A DNA stretch of 64,000 bases from Geodermatophilus sabuli (GCF_010686765.1 NZ_JAAGWF010000015.1:124001-188000); one strand, 5' to 3'. Counted from the stretch's first letter, positions 32,230 through 41,871 are shown. The notes: generated from the sequence alone by a model not told the origin. Numbers and translations are program-made.

Positions 32230-33218
32230 AGGACCCCGCTGCCCCCCACGCTCGGCGCGGGTCCCTGCAGCGGGGCCGTTCCAGCAAGCCGACAGCGGTC
32301 GTCCTCCGGCCGTTGGGGCTGGGGGACCTGCTGACCGGGGTGCCGGCGATCCGGGCGGTGCGGGCCGCGGTGCCCGACCACCGGCTGGTGCTGGCGACGA
32401 CGACGGCGCTGGCACCGCTGGCCCGGCTGGTCGACGCCGTCGACGAGGTGCTGCCCGCCCGTGAGCTGGAGCCGCTGGACTGGGCCGGCCCGCCGCCCGA
32501 GCTCGCCGTCGACCTGCACGGCAAGGGCCCGGCGTCGCACGTGGTCGTGGCCGACCTGCGGCCCGACCGGCTGCTCACCTTCGCCAGCCCCGGCTACCCC
32601 GGACCGGCCTGGTACCCCGACGAGCACGAGGTGCGCCGCTGGTGCCGGCTGGTCACCGAGGGGCTCGGGGTGCCGGCCGACCCGGACGCGCTGGACCTCG
32701 CGGTGCCCGACGTCGCCTCGCCCGCGCCGCCCGGGGTGGCCGTCGTCCACCCTGGCGCGGCCTTCCCCGGGCGCCGGTGGCCCGCCGACCGCTTCGCCGC
32801 CGTCGCCCGGCACCTGGCCGACGCGGGGCTCGACGTCCGGATCACCGGTGGCCCGGCCGAGGTGCCGCTGGCCCGCACCGTCGCCGACGCCGCGCGCCTG
32901 GGGGAGGAGGCCGTCCTCGCCGGCCGGACGACGACCCTCGAGCTGGCCGCCGTCGTCGCCGGTGCCCGGGTGGTCGTGAGCGGAGACACCGGGATGGCGC
33001 ACCTCGCCACCGCCTACCGCCGTCCGTCGGTGGTGTTGTTCGGGCCGGTGTCACCGGCGCTGTGGGGTCCGCCGGCCCGGGCCGGGGAGCAGGGGGCACT
33101 GCACGTCGTCCTCTGGCACGGCGACGGCACCGGCGACCCCTGGGGCACCGAGCTGGACCCCGCACTGGCGCAGATCACCGTCGAGGAGGTCACGACCGCC
33201 CTCGACCACCTGCTCTGA
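32226..33218 (+). CDS. GT9 heptosyltransferase-like glycosyltransferase (second copy)
   Basis: The protein has 330 residues. The GT9 pattern is complete: VLRPLGLGDLLTGVPAIRAV, AVDLHGKGPAS, VVHPGAAFPGRRWPADRF and VVVSGDTGMAHLATAYRRPS. It is diverged from the first GT9 enzyme of the operon, so the two probably add successive residues. GTG 32226 overlaps the hldE stop. The first 22 codons (KDPAAPHARRGSLQRG) are encoded by a REP-like palindrome at 32231-32277 and are not part of the family domain. No other start fits before the conserved VVLRPLG. It ends the operon. Confidence 0.9.
   Translation: MKDPAAPHARRGSLQRGRSSKPTAVVLRPLGLGDLLTGVPAIRAVRAAVPDHRLVLATTTALAPLARLVDAVDEVLPARELEPLDWAGPPPELAVDLHGKGPASHVVVADLRPDRLLTFASPGYPGPAWYPDEHEVRRWCRLVTEGLGVPADPDALDLAVPDVASPAPPGVAVVHPGAAFPGRRWPADRFAAVARHLADAGLDVRITGGPAEVPLARTVADAARLGEEAVLAGRTTTLELAAVVAGARVVVSGDTGMAHLATAYRRPSVVLFGPVSPALWGPPARAGEQGALHVVLWHGDGTGDPWGTELDPALAQITVEEVTTALDHLL
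32231..32277 (+). repeat. REP-like palindrome inside the start of the second GT9 gene
   Basis: The arms GGACCCCGCTGC (32231-32242) and GCAGCGGGGCC (32267-32277) pair with one bulge. A second element with the same outer arms lies at 63386-63439, also at a gene end and also encoding KDPA. The shared design suggests a dispersed repeat family. Confidence 0.6.
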
Positions 33219-33280
33219 GGCACGAGAGTCCCGCGGGTCTCCCGTGGGGAGTGCCGGGGCTCTCCGTGGACGGTCCCGCT

Positions 33281-34927
33281 TCAGTCGCGCTGGCGGAGGG
33301 CGTCGAACAGGACGGTCTGCAGGTCGGTCGGGTCGACGGCGGAGTAGGCCGCGCCCTCGGTCGTCTCGGCGATCTGCTCCAGGGCGTCGAGGTCGGCGTC
33401 GGGGCCCAGCGCCACGCCGATGACCTTGACCGGCCGCTCGGGGTCGGCCTCGGCCCGCAGCGCGTCCAGCAGCGCCTCGAGCTCGAGGCCGTCGTCGTCG
33501 TTCGTGCCGTCGGTGACCACCAGGACGCTGTTGACCGCTCGTGGGTCGTAGTCGGCCCGCGCCGCGCGGACCGCGTCCAGGGTCGTGTCGTACAGCCCCG
33601 TGCCGCCGGGGGTGAGCCGGTCGGGGATCGTGTCGAGCTGCTCGTCGAGGTCCTCGCGCTGGGTGCCGCCGTCGGTCTCGGTGCCCAGCGCCCGGGTGGG
33701 CACCAGCTCCACCCAGTCCTGGTCGCCGTCGAGCTCGTTGGCGAACACCCACAGCCCGATGGCGAACCCGTCGGGCACCAGCGACAGGGTGCTCTTCGCG
33801 GCGTCGCGGGCCAGGGTGGCGCGGGTGCCGCTGCCGGCCGGGGCCTCCATCGACGTCGACACGTCGAAGACCGACAGGATGCGCGACGGCGCGGCCAGCT
33901 CGGACAGCTGGTCGAGCAGGCCCTGCACCTGGGCGGGGTCCAGCAGCAGCGCCCCCGGGGCCGTCTCCTGCGTCCCGGTGGCCTCGCCGGCGTCCGGGGG
34001 CGCCGCGCCGTCCGCGTCGCGGAACCCGGCGCCGAGGACGGCGGTGCGTGCGGCGTCGGAGGTGAGCGCCCGCACGGCCGCGGTGACCGCGGGGGCATCG
34101 GCGCCGGACGCCGAGCCGACGCGGACGATCGGGTAGTCCAGCGACGGCGAGCCCTCGGCGGGGTAGACGGCGACCAGCGACGGGTCCGCGGCGTCGGCGT
34201 TGGCGGCGTACACCTCCTGCTCGCTGACCGGCACCAGCGGCGCATCCGCCGAGTCCTCGCCCGCCGCGGCCAGCGCGTCGGCGGGGGAGACCGAGGGGCC
34301 CCGCTCGGCGGCCAGCACCGCCTGGACGACGGCGTTGTCGGCGTCCGCACCGCCGCCCAGGGCGGTCCGGACGGCGCTCAGGGCGGCCAGGGCCTCGGCA
34401 CTGGTGGCCAGGTCCGGGACGGCGATGCCCTGGTCGCTGACCAGCGCCGCACCCCAGCCGGGCGGCGAGCCGGCCCAGCCCAGCTCCTCGACGGCCGACC
34501 GGCTCGTCGCCAGGACCACCGGGGAGGTGGCCATCGACCCGGTCGCCTCGAGCGGTGCCGCACCGGCGCGCGCCGGCCACAGCGAGGAGTCGGGCACCCA
34601 CACGTGCGGCAGGTCGCCCGCCTCGAGCGCGCCGAGGTCGCCGACGGTCTGCAGCGGCTCCTGAGCGCTCACCTGGGCGTCGGCGCAGTCCTCGGGCTGC
34701 AGGCCCTCGGCGCCGACGAGCACCTGGGTGGTGACCGCTTCGAGCTCGGGGGCGACGACCACGCGGACGACGTCGGTGCGATCGCAGTCCCCGGCCCCCG
34801 CGCCCACCGCCCACCAGGTGATGCCACCGGCGACCAGCACCACCGCGGCCACCGCCAGGGCGATGAGCACCTGGGGTGTCATCTGGAGGGACCGGCGTCG
34901 GGCACTGGTCTCGGCGTGGCGCCCCAT
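33281..34927 (-). CDS. membrane-anchored solute-binding-like/VWA-domain protein
   Basis: The protein has 548 residues. A basic N-terminus and one membrane segment (LIALAVAAVVLVAGGITWWA) anchor it. Residues about 55-320 resemble a type 2 periplasmic binding fold (VVVAPELEAVTTQVLVGAEG ... WVPDSSLW). A VWA domain follows with the MIDAS DVSTS at Asp355, a threonine in TPGGTGLYDT and the aspartate of VVTDGTNDDD. VWA MIDAS sites bind metal and protein ligands. Such two-domain proteins occur in actinobacteria without a defined role. ATG 34927 is preferred, with GGGGGAA upstream. It is convergent with the heptose operon. Confidence 0.83.
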   Translation of the reverse strand: MGRHAETSARRRSLQMTPQVLIALAVAAVVLVAGGITWWAVGAGAGDCDRTDVVRVVVAPELEAVTTQVLVGAEGLQPEDCADAQVSAQEPLQTVGDLGALEAGDLPHVWVPDSSLWPARAGAAPLEATGSMATSPVVLATSRSAVEELGWAGSPPGWGAALVSDQGIAVPDLATSAEALAALSAVRTALGGGADADNAVVQAVLAAERGPSVSPADALAAAGEDSADAPLVPVSEQEVYAANADAADPSLVAVYPAEGSPSLDYPIVRVGSASGADAPAVTAAVRALTSDAARTAVLGAGFRDADGAAPPDAGEATGTQETAPGALLLDPAQVQGLLDQLSELAAPSRILSVFDVSTSMEAPAGSGTRATLARDAAKSTLSLVPDGFAIGLWVFANELDGDQDWVELVPTRALGTETDGGTQREDLDEQLDTIPDRLTPGGTGLYDTTLDAVRAARADYDPRAVNSVLVVTDGTNDDDGLELEALLDALRAEADPERPVKVIGVALGPDADLDALEQIAETTEGAAYSAVDPTDLQTVLFDALRQRD

Positions 34928-35086
34928 GCGCGCAGTTCCCCCGTCGGTCGGTCGGTCCGGGTGTCCTCGGCGACCCCGCGACCGCCACCTCACAGATTAG
35001 ATGCGTTCGCTGACCCGCCGTGGATCACCCGACCGCGGTGGCCGCGGCCTCCCGCCGGCCGGCGAGGGTGCGCCGGGAGGACGCTC

Positions 35087-35320
35087 CTACTGCAGGTATC
35101 CCTCGACCTGCTGCTCCGGTCGGGGCTGGGCCTCGTCGGGGTCCTCGCCGTACTGGCGCTTGGCGTCCCGCTGGCGGATCAGGTCCCAGAGCTGGTCGCG
35201 GTCCTCCTCGATCTGCCGGAGTCGGGCACGCTGCTCGTCGCTGTGCTCACCGCTGTCCCGGAGCTGGCGCTCCTCGTCGACCAGTGCCTCGATGCGGCTG
35301 CGGATCTCGCTGTCGTCCAT
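35087..35320 (-). CDS. DUF2630-like small coiled-coil protein
   Basis: The protein has 77 residues. It begins MDDSEIRSRIEALVDEERQL and continues with the heptad-rich HSDEQRARLRQIEEDRDQLW, closely resembling the small actinobacterial DUF2630 family. The charge pattern predicts one long helix or helical hairpin, probably cytosolic. No catalytic residues are visible. It follows tyrA on the minus strand after 38 bp and may be co-transcribed. Function is unknown. Confidence 0.85.
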   Translation of the reverse strand: MDDSEIRSRIEALVDEERQLRDSGEHSDEQRARLRQIEEDRDQLWDLIRQRDAKRQYGEDPDEAQPRPEQQVEGYLQ

Positions 35321-35358
35321 GCCGGGACCCTGCCCGACGATCCCGGCGCGAAACAACG

Positions 35359-36273
35359 TCAGTCCGGCAGGTGGCCCTCGACGAACGCGGCCAGCCGCCG
35401 GGTGACGGCGCCACCGGCCCGGCCCAGTGCCAGCAGCGCGGCCCGTTCCAGCGGCACCCGGACCTCCCGCCGTCCCGCCGGCGCCCCGGCGCGGACGGCG
35501 TGACCCGCGGCGACCAGCTCCGGCCAGGGCCGGGCCAGCTGGGCCTGCACGCGGGCCAGCGCCGCGGCCGTCGGACCGGCGTTGCCCTCGACCATGGCGC
35601 TGACGAACGCGGGGTCGCTGCCGATGACCCGCGTGCCGTCCCGGAAGCTGCCTGCGGCCAGCGCGAGCGCGAGCGGGCCGGCCTCTCCGGCGGCGGCGGC
35701 CAGGGCCGCGGCGAGCAGGTGCGGCACGTGACTGACCGCGGCGACGGCGTCGTCGTGCTCCGCGGCGGTCGCGGGCACCACCTCGGCGCCGGCCGCCAGC
35801 GCCACCTCGGCGACCCGCAGCCAGCGCGGCAGCTCGGTGTCGGGCTCCAGGCACACCGCCCACCGGGCGCCGGTGAACAGGCCCGGGTCGGTCGCCGCGT
35901 GGCCCGAGCGCTCGGTGCCGCACATCGGGTGGCCGCCGACGTAGCGCCCGCCGTACGTCACCCGGAGCTGGTCCAGCACGGGGACCTTCACCGAGCCCAG
36001 GTCGGTGACGGTCGCGTCGGGCGGGACGGCGAGGTCCGCCAGCGCGTGCCCCATCGCCGGCAGCGGGACGGCGAGGACGACGACGCCGTCCAGCTCCCGG
36101 CCGATGCGCACCCCGCGGGCGGCGGCGGCGGCGCGCGCGTCCGGGTCGACGTCCCAGCCGGTGACGTCCCGGCCGGCGGCGACCAGTGCGGCCGCCAGCG
36201 ACCCGCCGAGCTGGCCGAGGCCGACCACGCCGACCGGCGGTGCGGGCATCGTCGGCACCGGGAAGGCGGTCAC
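35359..36273 (-). CDS. tyrA: prephenate dehydrogenase
   Basis: The protein has 304 residues. It makes 4-hydroxyphenylpyruvate (or arogenate-derived tyrosine) from prephenate with NAD(P). The Rossmann start is GVVGLGQLGGSLAAAL. The TyrA pattern continues with TVTDLGSVKVPVL, YVGGHPMCGTERSG and AVSHVPHLLAAAL, containing the catalytic histidine. No ACT domain or chorismate mutase is fused. GTG 36273 overlaps the thioesterase stop (GTGA). The gene forms a minus-strand unit with the thioesterase and the DUF2630 gene. Confidence 0.92.
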   Translation of the reverse strand: MTAFPVPTMPAPPVGVVGLGQLGGSLAAALVAAGRDVTGWDVDPDARAAAAARGVRIGRELDGVVVLAVPLPAMGHALADLAVPPDATVTDLGSVKVPVLDQLRVTYGGRYVGGHPMCGTERSGHAATDPGLFTGARWAVCLEPDTELPRWLRVAEVALAAGAEVVPATAAEHDDAVAAVSHVPHLLAAALAAAAGEAGPLALALAAGSFRDGTRVIGSDPAFVSAMVEGNAGPTAAALARVQAQLARPWPELVAAGHAVRAGAPAGRREVRVPLERAALLALGRAGGAVTRRLAAFVEGHLPD

Positions 36274-36701
36274 GCCGTCCCCGCCCAGGGGCGGTCGGTG
36301 CGGAACACCCGCGCCAGCGCCGTGGCCACCAGCCGGCCGTCCTGGGCGCGGGCGTCGATGCGGTAGACGGCGGTGCGGCTGCTCCGGTGCAGCTCCGTGC
36401 CCTCGGCGACCAGCCGGTCCCCGGGCCGGCCGGCGGCGAGGAACTCGGTGTGCACGTCCTGGGCGACGGCGACCGTCCCGTGGCTGTTGCTCACCGCGGC
36501 GTGGACGACGTCGAGCAGGGCCATCGTGGCACCGCCGTGCGCGCTGCCCACCGCGTTGAGCAGCGCCGGGGTCACCGTCATCGCCGCGCGGGCGTACCCG
36601 GGACGCACCTGTTCGAGCTCGATGCCCAGGTGCCCCGCCAGCGGATCGGCCGCGAGCCGGGTGAACAGCTCGGCTGGGACGTCGTCCTGCGGGTCCGCCA
36701 T
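36270..36701 (-). CDS. hotdog-fold thioesterase (PaaI-like)
   Basis: The protein has 143 residues. The hotdog signature is LNAVGSAHGGATMALLDVV, with the aspartate of the PaaI/4HBT class, followed by TVAVAQDVHTEFLAAG and the strand RTAVYRIDARAQDGRLVATA. These enzymes hydrolyse acyl- or aryl-CoA thioesters. ATG 36701 has AAGG upstream. The divergent methyltransferase starts only 11 bp away, so the promoter must overlap that gene's beginning. It is coupled to tyrA. Confidence 0.88.
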   Translation of the reverse strand: MADPQDDVPAELFTRLAADPLAGHLGIELEQVRPGYARAAMTVTPALLNAVGSAHGGATMALLDVVHAAVSNSHGTVAVAQDVHTEFLAAGRPGDRLVAEGTELHRSSRTAVYRIDARAQDGRLVATALARVFRTDRPWAGTA

Positions 36702-36712
36702 GATCGGACCTT

Positions 36713-37375
36713 ATGACGCCGCGCTCCTTCCTCCTGACGCCGCAGCTCGCGGAGTACGTGCGGGCATCCTCGGAGCCCTACGACGAGGTCGTCCTCGACC
36801 TGATGACCGAGACCGCCGAGCTCGCTGCGCGCGGGGAGGCGTCGCCCACCTTCCAGATCGCGCCCGAGCAGGGCTCGTTCATGCAGCTGCTCGCCGGAGC
36901 CCTCGGGGTGCGCCAGGCGATCGAGATCGGCACCTTCACCGGCTACTCGGCGCTCTGCGTCGCGCGCGCCCTCCCGGACGGCGGGCGGCTGGTCTGCCTG
37001 GACCGGAACGGCGAGTGGACGGCGATCGCCCGCAGGTACTGGGAGCGCGCCGGCGTCGGCGACCGGGTCGAGCTGCTGCTCGGTGACGCCCACGAGACGC
37101 TGCGCGGCCTGCCGGCCGACCCGACCTTCGACCTCGCCTTCGTGGACGCCGACAAGACCGGGTACGCCGACTACGTCGAGCAGCTGTACCCGCGCATGGC
37201 CGCCAACGGCGTGGTGCTGCTGGACAACACGCTGCGCAACGGGGAGGTCCTCGACCCCCGGGACGACGACGCCCGGTCCGTCGCGGAGCTGAACCGGGCG
37301 CTGGCCGCCGACCCCCGCTGGGAGACGGTCCTGCTGCCGCTGGCCGACGGCCTGACGGTGCTCCGCAAGCGATGA
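36713..37375 (+). CDS. O-methyltransferase of the catechol/caffeoyl-CoA type
   Basis: The protein has 220 residues. The family 3 O-methyltransferase pattern is plain: AIEIGTFTGYSALCVARAL, then GRLVCLDRNGEWTAIARRYW and FDLAFVDADKTGYADYVEQL with the metal-binding aspartate. It probably methylates a catechol-like hydroxyl with SAM and a divalent cation. ATG 36713 lies 11 bp from the divergent thioesterase start and has no clear ribosome site, so the mRNA may be leaderless. Its stop overlaps the next gene (ATGA). Confidence 0.88.
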   Translation: MTPRSFLLTPQLAEYVRASSEPYDEVVLDLMTETAELAARGEASPTFQIAPEQGSFMQLLAGALGVRQAIEIGTFTGYSALCVARALPDGGRLVCLDRNGEWTAIARRYWERAGVGDRVELLLGDAHETLRGLPADPTFDLAFVDADKTGYADYVEQLYPRMAANGVVLLDNTLRNGEVLDPRDDDARSVAELNRALAADPRWETVLLPLADGLTVLRKR

Positions 37376-37869
37376 GCGCCGACGAGGTCCGGGCCAGCTG
37401 GGCGGTGCGGGTGAGCCGGACCGGAGACGGGTGGCAGGTGGACCTGCTGGCCGCCGACGCCGGCGACGAGCTGCCCGTCCTGGAGCGGGCGCTGGGTGAT
37501 CCGGGCGCCGGCGGATGGCCGGGCCCCTTCGTCGTGGTCGTCGACTCGCGGCTGTACTTCGTCGTCCTCCGGCACGGACCCGGCGGCCTGGTCCGCGCGC
37601 TGATCTCCGACGCCACCATGCAGGAGTGGGTGCTCGCCGCCGAGGTGGTGGAGCGCTACGGCATCGCGGTGGACGCCGACGGCGCCTTCGACGACGACGA
37701 GACCGGCTGGCCCGGCGGCGACCTGGACGTGTTCGCCGACGACGGGCTGCCCGCCGAGCAGCTGCGGCCGATCGTGACCGCCGACGACCTGTGGGCCGAC
37801 GAGATGGTGGCGGCGATCGCCACCCGGCTGGGGTTCGCCGACGAGCTGGCCGCCGCCGTGGCGCCGTGA
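37372..37869 (+). CDS. tRNA adenosine deaminase-associated protein
   Basis: The protein has 165 residues and is the actinobacterial protein encoded beside tadA. Recognisable segments are SWAVRVSRTGDGWQVDLL, RLYFVVLRHGPGGLVRALIS and IVTADDLWADEMVAAIA, in an acidic protein without catalytic motifs. Its role is unknown; the association with TadA is by conserved gene order. ATG 37372 overlaps the methyltransferase stop and its own stop overlaps the HAD gene (GTGA), so it is translated in a coupled chain that ends with tadA. Confidence 0.85.
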   Translation: MSADEVRASWAVRVSRTGDGWQVDLLAADAGDELPVLERALGDPGAGGWPGPFVVVVDSRLYFVVLRHGPGGLVRALISDATMQEWVLAAEVVERYGIAVDADGAFDDDETGWPGGDLDVFADDGLPAEQLRPIVTADDLWADEMVAAIATRLGFADELAAAVAP

Positions 37870-38522
37870 GTCCTGTGGCGAGCGCCGTCGTCCTCGACCT
37901 GGGCGGGGTGCTCACCGAGAGCCCGATGCCGGCCTTCACCGCCTACGAGGCGGAGGCCGGACTGCCCGACGGGCTGATCCGCCGGCTCAACAGCACCGAT
38001 CCCGACCGGAACGCCTGGGCCCGCTACGAGCGCAACGAGCTCGACGCCGCCGGGTTCGTCGACGCCTTCGAGGCCGAGGCCCTGGCCGCCGGGCACCGCC
38101 TCGACGCCCGCCGCGTCCTCGCCGCGCTGGCCGGCGAGCTGCGGCCGGCGATGGTCGCCGCGGTGCAGCGGCTGCGCGCGGCCGGGGTGCCGTTGGCGCT
38201 GCTGTCGAACAACGTCGCCCCGATGGAGCGCACCGGGCGGCTGGGGGACCTGCTCGGACTCTTCGACGCGGTGGTGGAGTCCTCGCTGGAGGGGGTCCGC
38301 AAGCCGGAGCCGGAGATCTACCGGCGGGCACTCACCCGGCTGTCGGACGCCGTCGGCCGGCCGGTGGCGGCGGTCGACTGCGCCTACCTCGACGACCTGG
38401 GCATCAACCTCAAGCCGGCCCGGGCGATGGGCATGCACACGATCAAGGTCGTCGATCCGGCCGCCGCCCTGGCCGACCTGTCCGAGCTGGTCGGCGTCCC
38501 GCTGGGCGGCGCGGCCCCGTGA
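37866..38522 (+). CDS. HAD-superfamily hydrolase
   Basis: The protein has 218 residues. The HAD nucleophile motif is VVLDLGGVLTESP, motif II is ALLSNNVAP, the lysine is in GVRKPEPEIYRRAL and the acidic motif is CAYLDDLGINLKPAR. It is related to epoxide-hydrolase-like and phosphatase HADs (acyl-CoA dehydrogenase-linked type). Asp12, the acid/base, is replaced by glycine in DLGG, which is normal in that subgroup. GTG 37866 and the stop both overlap neighbouring genes. It sits between the TadA partner gene and tadA; substrate unknown. Confidence 0.86.
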   Translation: MSPVASAVVLDLGGVLTESPMPAFTAYEAEAGLPDGLIRRLNSTDPDRNAWARYERNELDAAGFVDAFEAEALAAGHRLDARRVLAALAGELRPAMVAAVQRLRAAGVPLALLSNNVAPMERTGRLGDLLGLFDAVVESSLEGVRKPEPEIYRRALTRLSDAVGRPVAAVDCAYLDDLGINLKPARAMGMHTIKVVDPAAALADLSELVGVPLGGAAP

Positions 38523-38989
38523 CCGGCCCCTGGGACGTCGACGCCGCGATGGCCCGGGCGCTGGAGCTCGCCGAGGCGGCCGTCGAGTGGGGGGACACGC
38601 CGATCGGCGCCGTCGTCCTGGCCGCCGACGGGAGCGTCCTCGCCGAGGCGGCCAACGAGCGGGAGCGACGCGGCGACCCCACCGCGCACGCCGAGGTGCT
38701 CGCGCTGCGCGCCGCGGCGCAGGTGCACGGCGACGGGTGGCGGCTGACCGGGACGACGCTGGTGGTGACCCTCGAGCCCTGCACCATGTGCGCCGGTGCC
38801 AGCGTCCTGGCCCGGGTCGAGCGGGTGGTCTACGGCGCCGACGACCCCAAGGCCGGAGCCGCCGGATCGCTGTGGGACGTCGTCCGCGACCGTCGGCTCA
38901 ACCACCGTCCGCAGGTCACCGCGGGGGTTCGCGCCGAGGAGTCCGCCGCGCTGCTACGCGCGTTCTTCCGCCGTCAGCGGGGCCTGTAG
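38519..38989 (+). CDS. tadA: tRNA-specific adenosine deaminase
   Basis: The protein has 156 residues. It converts A34 to inosine in tRNA-Arg(ACG), which is encoded in this window at 19563. The zinc/catalytic set is complete: His57 and Glu59 in HAEV and both cysteines in TLEPCTMCAGA. The fold starts DVDAAMARALELAEAAVEWG, and the length is normal. GTG 38519 overlaps the HAD stop. The TAG stop codon is also the first half of a TAGTCT -10-like element for the tRNA-Ser that starts 11 bp later. Confidence 0.94.
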   Translation: MTGPWDVDAAMARALELAEAAVEWGDTPIGAVVLAADGSVLAEAANERERRGDPTAHAEVLALRAAAQVHGDGWRLTGTTLVVTLEPCTMCAGASVLARVERVVYGADDPKAGAAGSLWDVVRDRRLNHRPQVTAGVRAEESAALLRAFFRRQRGL

Positions 38990-38992
38990 TCT
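38987..38992 (+). promoter_or_regulatory. -10-like TAGTCT overlapping the tadA stop codon
   Basis: TAGTCT begins with the tadA stop and ends seven bases before the tRNA-Ser. It matches the hexamer ahead of the tRNA-Ser at 19454. The short distance would leave almost no 5' leader, so read-through from tadA is an alternative. Confidence 0.3.
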
Positions 38993-38999
38993 CTGCGGC

Positions 39000-39084
39000 G
39001 GTGGCGTGTCCGAGCGGCCGAAGGAGCACGCCTCGAAAGCGTGTGAGGTGCAAGCCTCCGTGGGTTCAAATCCCACCGCCACCG
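39000..39084 (+). tRNA. tRNA-Ser(CGA)
   Basis: The acceptor arms GGTGGCG and CGCCACC pair, with G as discriminator. The anticodon loop CTCGAAA gives CGA at 39034-39036. It has a long variable arm and T arm TGGGTTCAAATCCCA. It reads UCG. Confidence 0.95.
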
Positions 39085-39226
39085 CCCTGCGCTACCGACG
39101 GGAGATTCCTGGAGTAGCGCCGACAGTGACGGCGAAGCCGTCCTCGGAGGACCTGACCGGCGGGTCGGGGACTCCGGGGGCGGCTTCGTCGCTCTCCGGG
39201 CGGGATCGGCCGGAACGTCGCGGGCA

Positions 39227-39443
39227 CCGGTCCGCTCCTCGCTCGCTGGCGCTCGCTGCGATGCTCCCGGGGCTGTCAGCCGACGGTGCTCTCTGGTCGG
39301 CTTCCGTGCCCCGGTCCGCTCCTCGCTCGCTGGCGCTCGCTGCGATGCTCCCGGGGCTGTCAGCCGACGGTGCTCTCCGGTCGGCTTCCGTGCCCCGGTC
39401 CGCTCCTCGCTCGCTGGCGCTCGCTGCGATGCTCCCGGGGCTG

Positions 39444-39456
<13 letters not shown>
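39227..39456. repeat. 84-bp direct repeat, nearly three copies, at the kinase gene end
   Basis: Copies start at 39227, 39311 and 39395, with a spacing of exactly 84 bp. Copies one and two differ by one base in the part compared (CTCTGG versus CTCCGG); the third stops where the kinase coding sequence begins. Each contains GCTCCTCGCTCGCTGGCGC and a copy of the last kinase codons plus the stop (complement of ACCGTCGGCTGA). Together with 39085-39226, where I see no gene, this fills the 359-bp gap between tRNA-Ser and kinase. Confidence 0.9.
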
Positions 39457-41183
<1,727 letters not shown>

Positions 41184-41223
41184 CGCCGATCCGTCCTGTC
41201 CGCGTGCGCGCCCAGGGTGGCGG

Positions 41224-41571
41224 TCAGACGCCCGAGGGGACGCCGTAGCGCCGCGCGTACTCCTCCTGCGCCCCCGCGGGGAGTGCGTCGTAGAGCTCAC
41301 CGAGCTCGGCGACGACGTCGGGGGACAGGTCGTCGAACAGCCGCTGCCAGGTCGGCGGCTCGTCGTAGCTGCGGGTGAGCAGCAACTCCCACGCCCGTGT
41401 CTGACGGTCCCGCTTGCTGCGCTCGGCGACGAACTCGGAGAGGTAGCGGTCCTTGGCCGCGTCCTTCTCCTCCTTGGTGGCCGACGGCGGCAGGCCGGAG
41501 GGGTCGGCGCCCTTGAGCACCGCGACGATGGCGTCCACGACCTCGGGCCGCAGCTGCTCGGTCTCGCTCAT
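41224..41571 (-). CDS. uncharacterised small acidic protein
   Basis: The protein has 115 residues and I do not recognise a family. It looks helical: ATKEEKDAAKDRYLSEFVAE, then WQRLFDDLSPDVVAELGELY. It has no signal peptide, membrane segment or cysteine pair. ATG 41571 has AGAGG upstream. The gene lies 40 bp before the kinase gene on the same strand and may be co-transcribed with it, so a link to kinase signalling is possible but unsupported. Codon use matches its neighbours, which supports it as a real gene. Confidence 0.7.
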   Translation of the reverse strand: MSETEQLRPEVVDAIVAVLKGADPSGLPPSATKEEKDAAKDRYLSEFVAERSKRDRQTRAWELLLTRSYDEPPTWQRLFDDLSPDVVAELGELYDALPAGAQEEYARRYGVPSGV

Positions 41572-41720
41572 CGGGTTGCCTCTCGTCTCGCGTCGCGGGC
41601 GGGGTTGATCCCGTTCCGGACCAGCGTGCCCCATGCCCTCGACCCGTAACCACTCGCTCGGCGGCCCGGCCCGTCTCGGTGCCCTCGGGAGCGGTGGCAG
41701 ACCGTGCCGACGGCGCCCGG

Positions 41721-41726
41721 TATCCT
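41721..41726 (+). promoter_or_regulatory. -10 element for tRNA-Ser(GGA)
   Basis: TATCCT lies 13 bp before the tRNA, placing the start near 41733. A -35 box is not obvious. Confidence 0.4.
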
Positions 41727-41739
41727 GGCGCCCGCACGT

Positions 41740-41824
41740 GGAGGATTCGCCTAGTGGCCTATGGCGCTCGCTTGGAAAGCGGGTTGGGGGCAACCCCTCG
41801 GGAGTTCGAATCTCCCATCCTCCG
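41740..41824 (+). tRNA. tRNA-Ser(GGA)
   Basis: The acceptor arms GGAGGAT and ATCCTCC pair. The anticodon GGA is at 41774-41776, the variable arm is long, and the T arm is GGGAGTTCGAATCTCCC. It reads UCC and UCU, and is the third serine tRNA in the window. Confidence 0.95.
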
Positions 41825-41871
41825 CAGTCGAGGCCGGGTCCCCGCACCAGCGGGCCCGGCCTCGCCCGCGC

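Noticed and set aside
33219..33280. Terminator between the heptose operon and the VWA gene
   Set aside because: Only short or mismatched stems (CTCCC/GGGAG, an imperfect GAG..CTC) are present, too weak to annotate, although a terminator is expected there.
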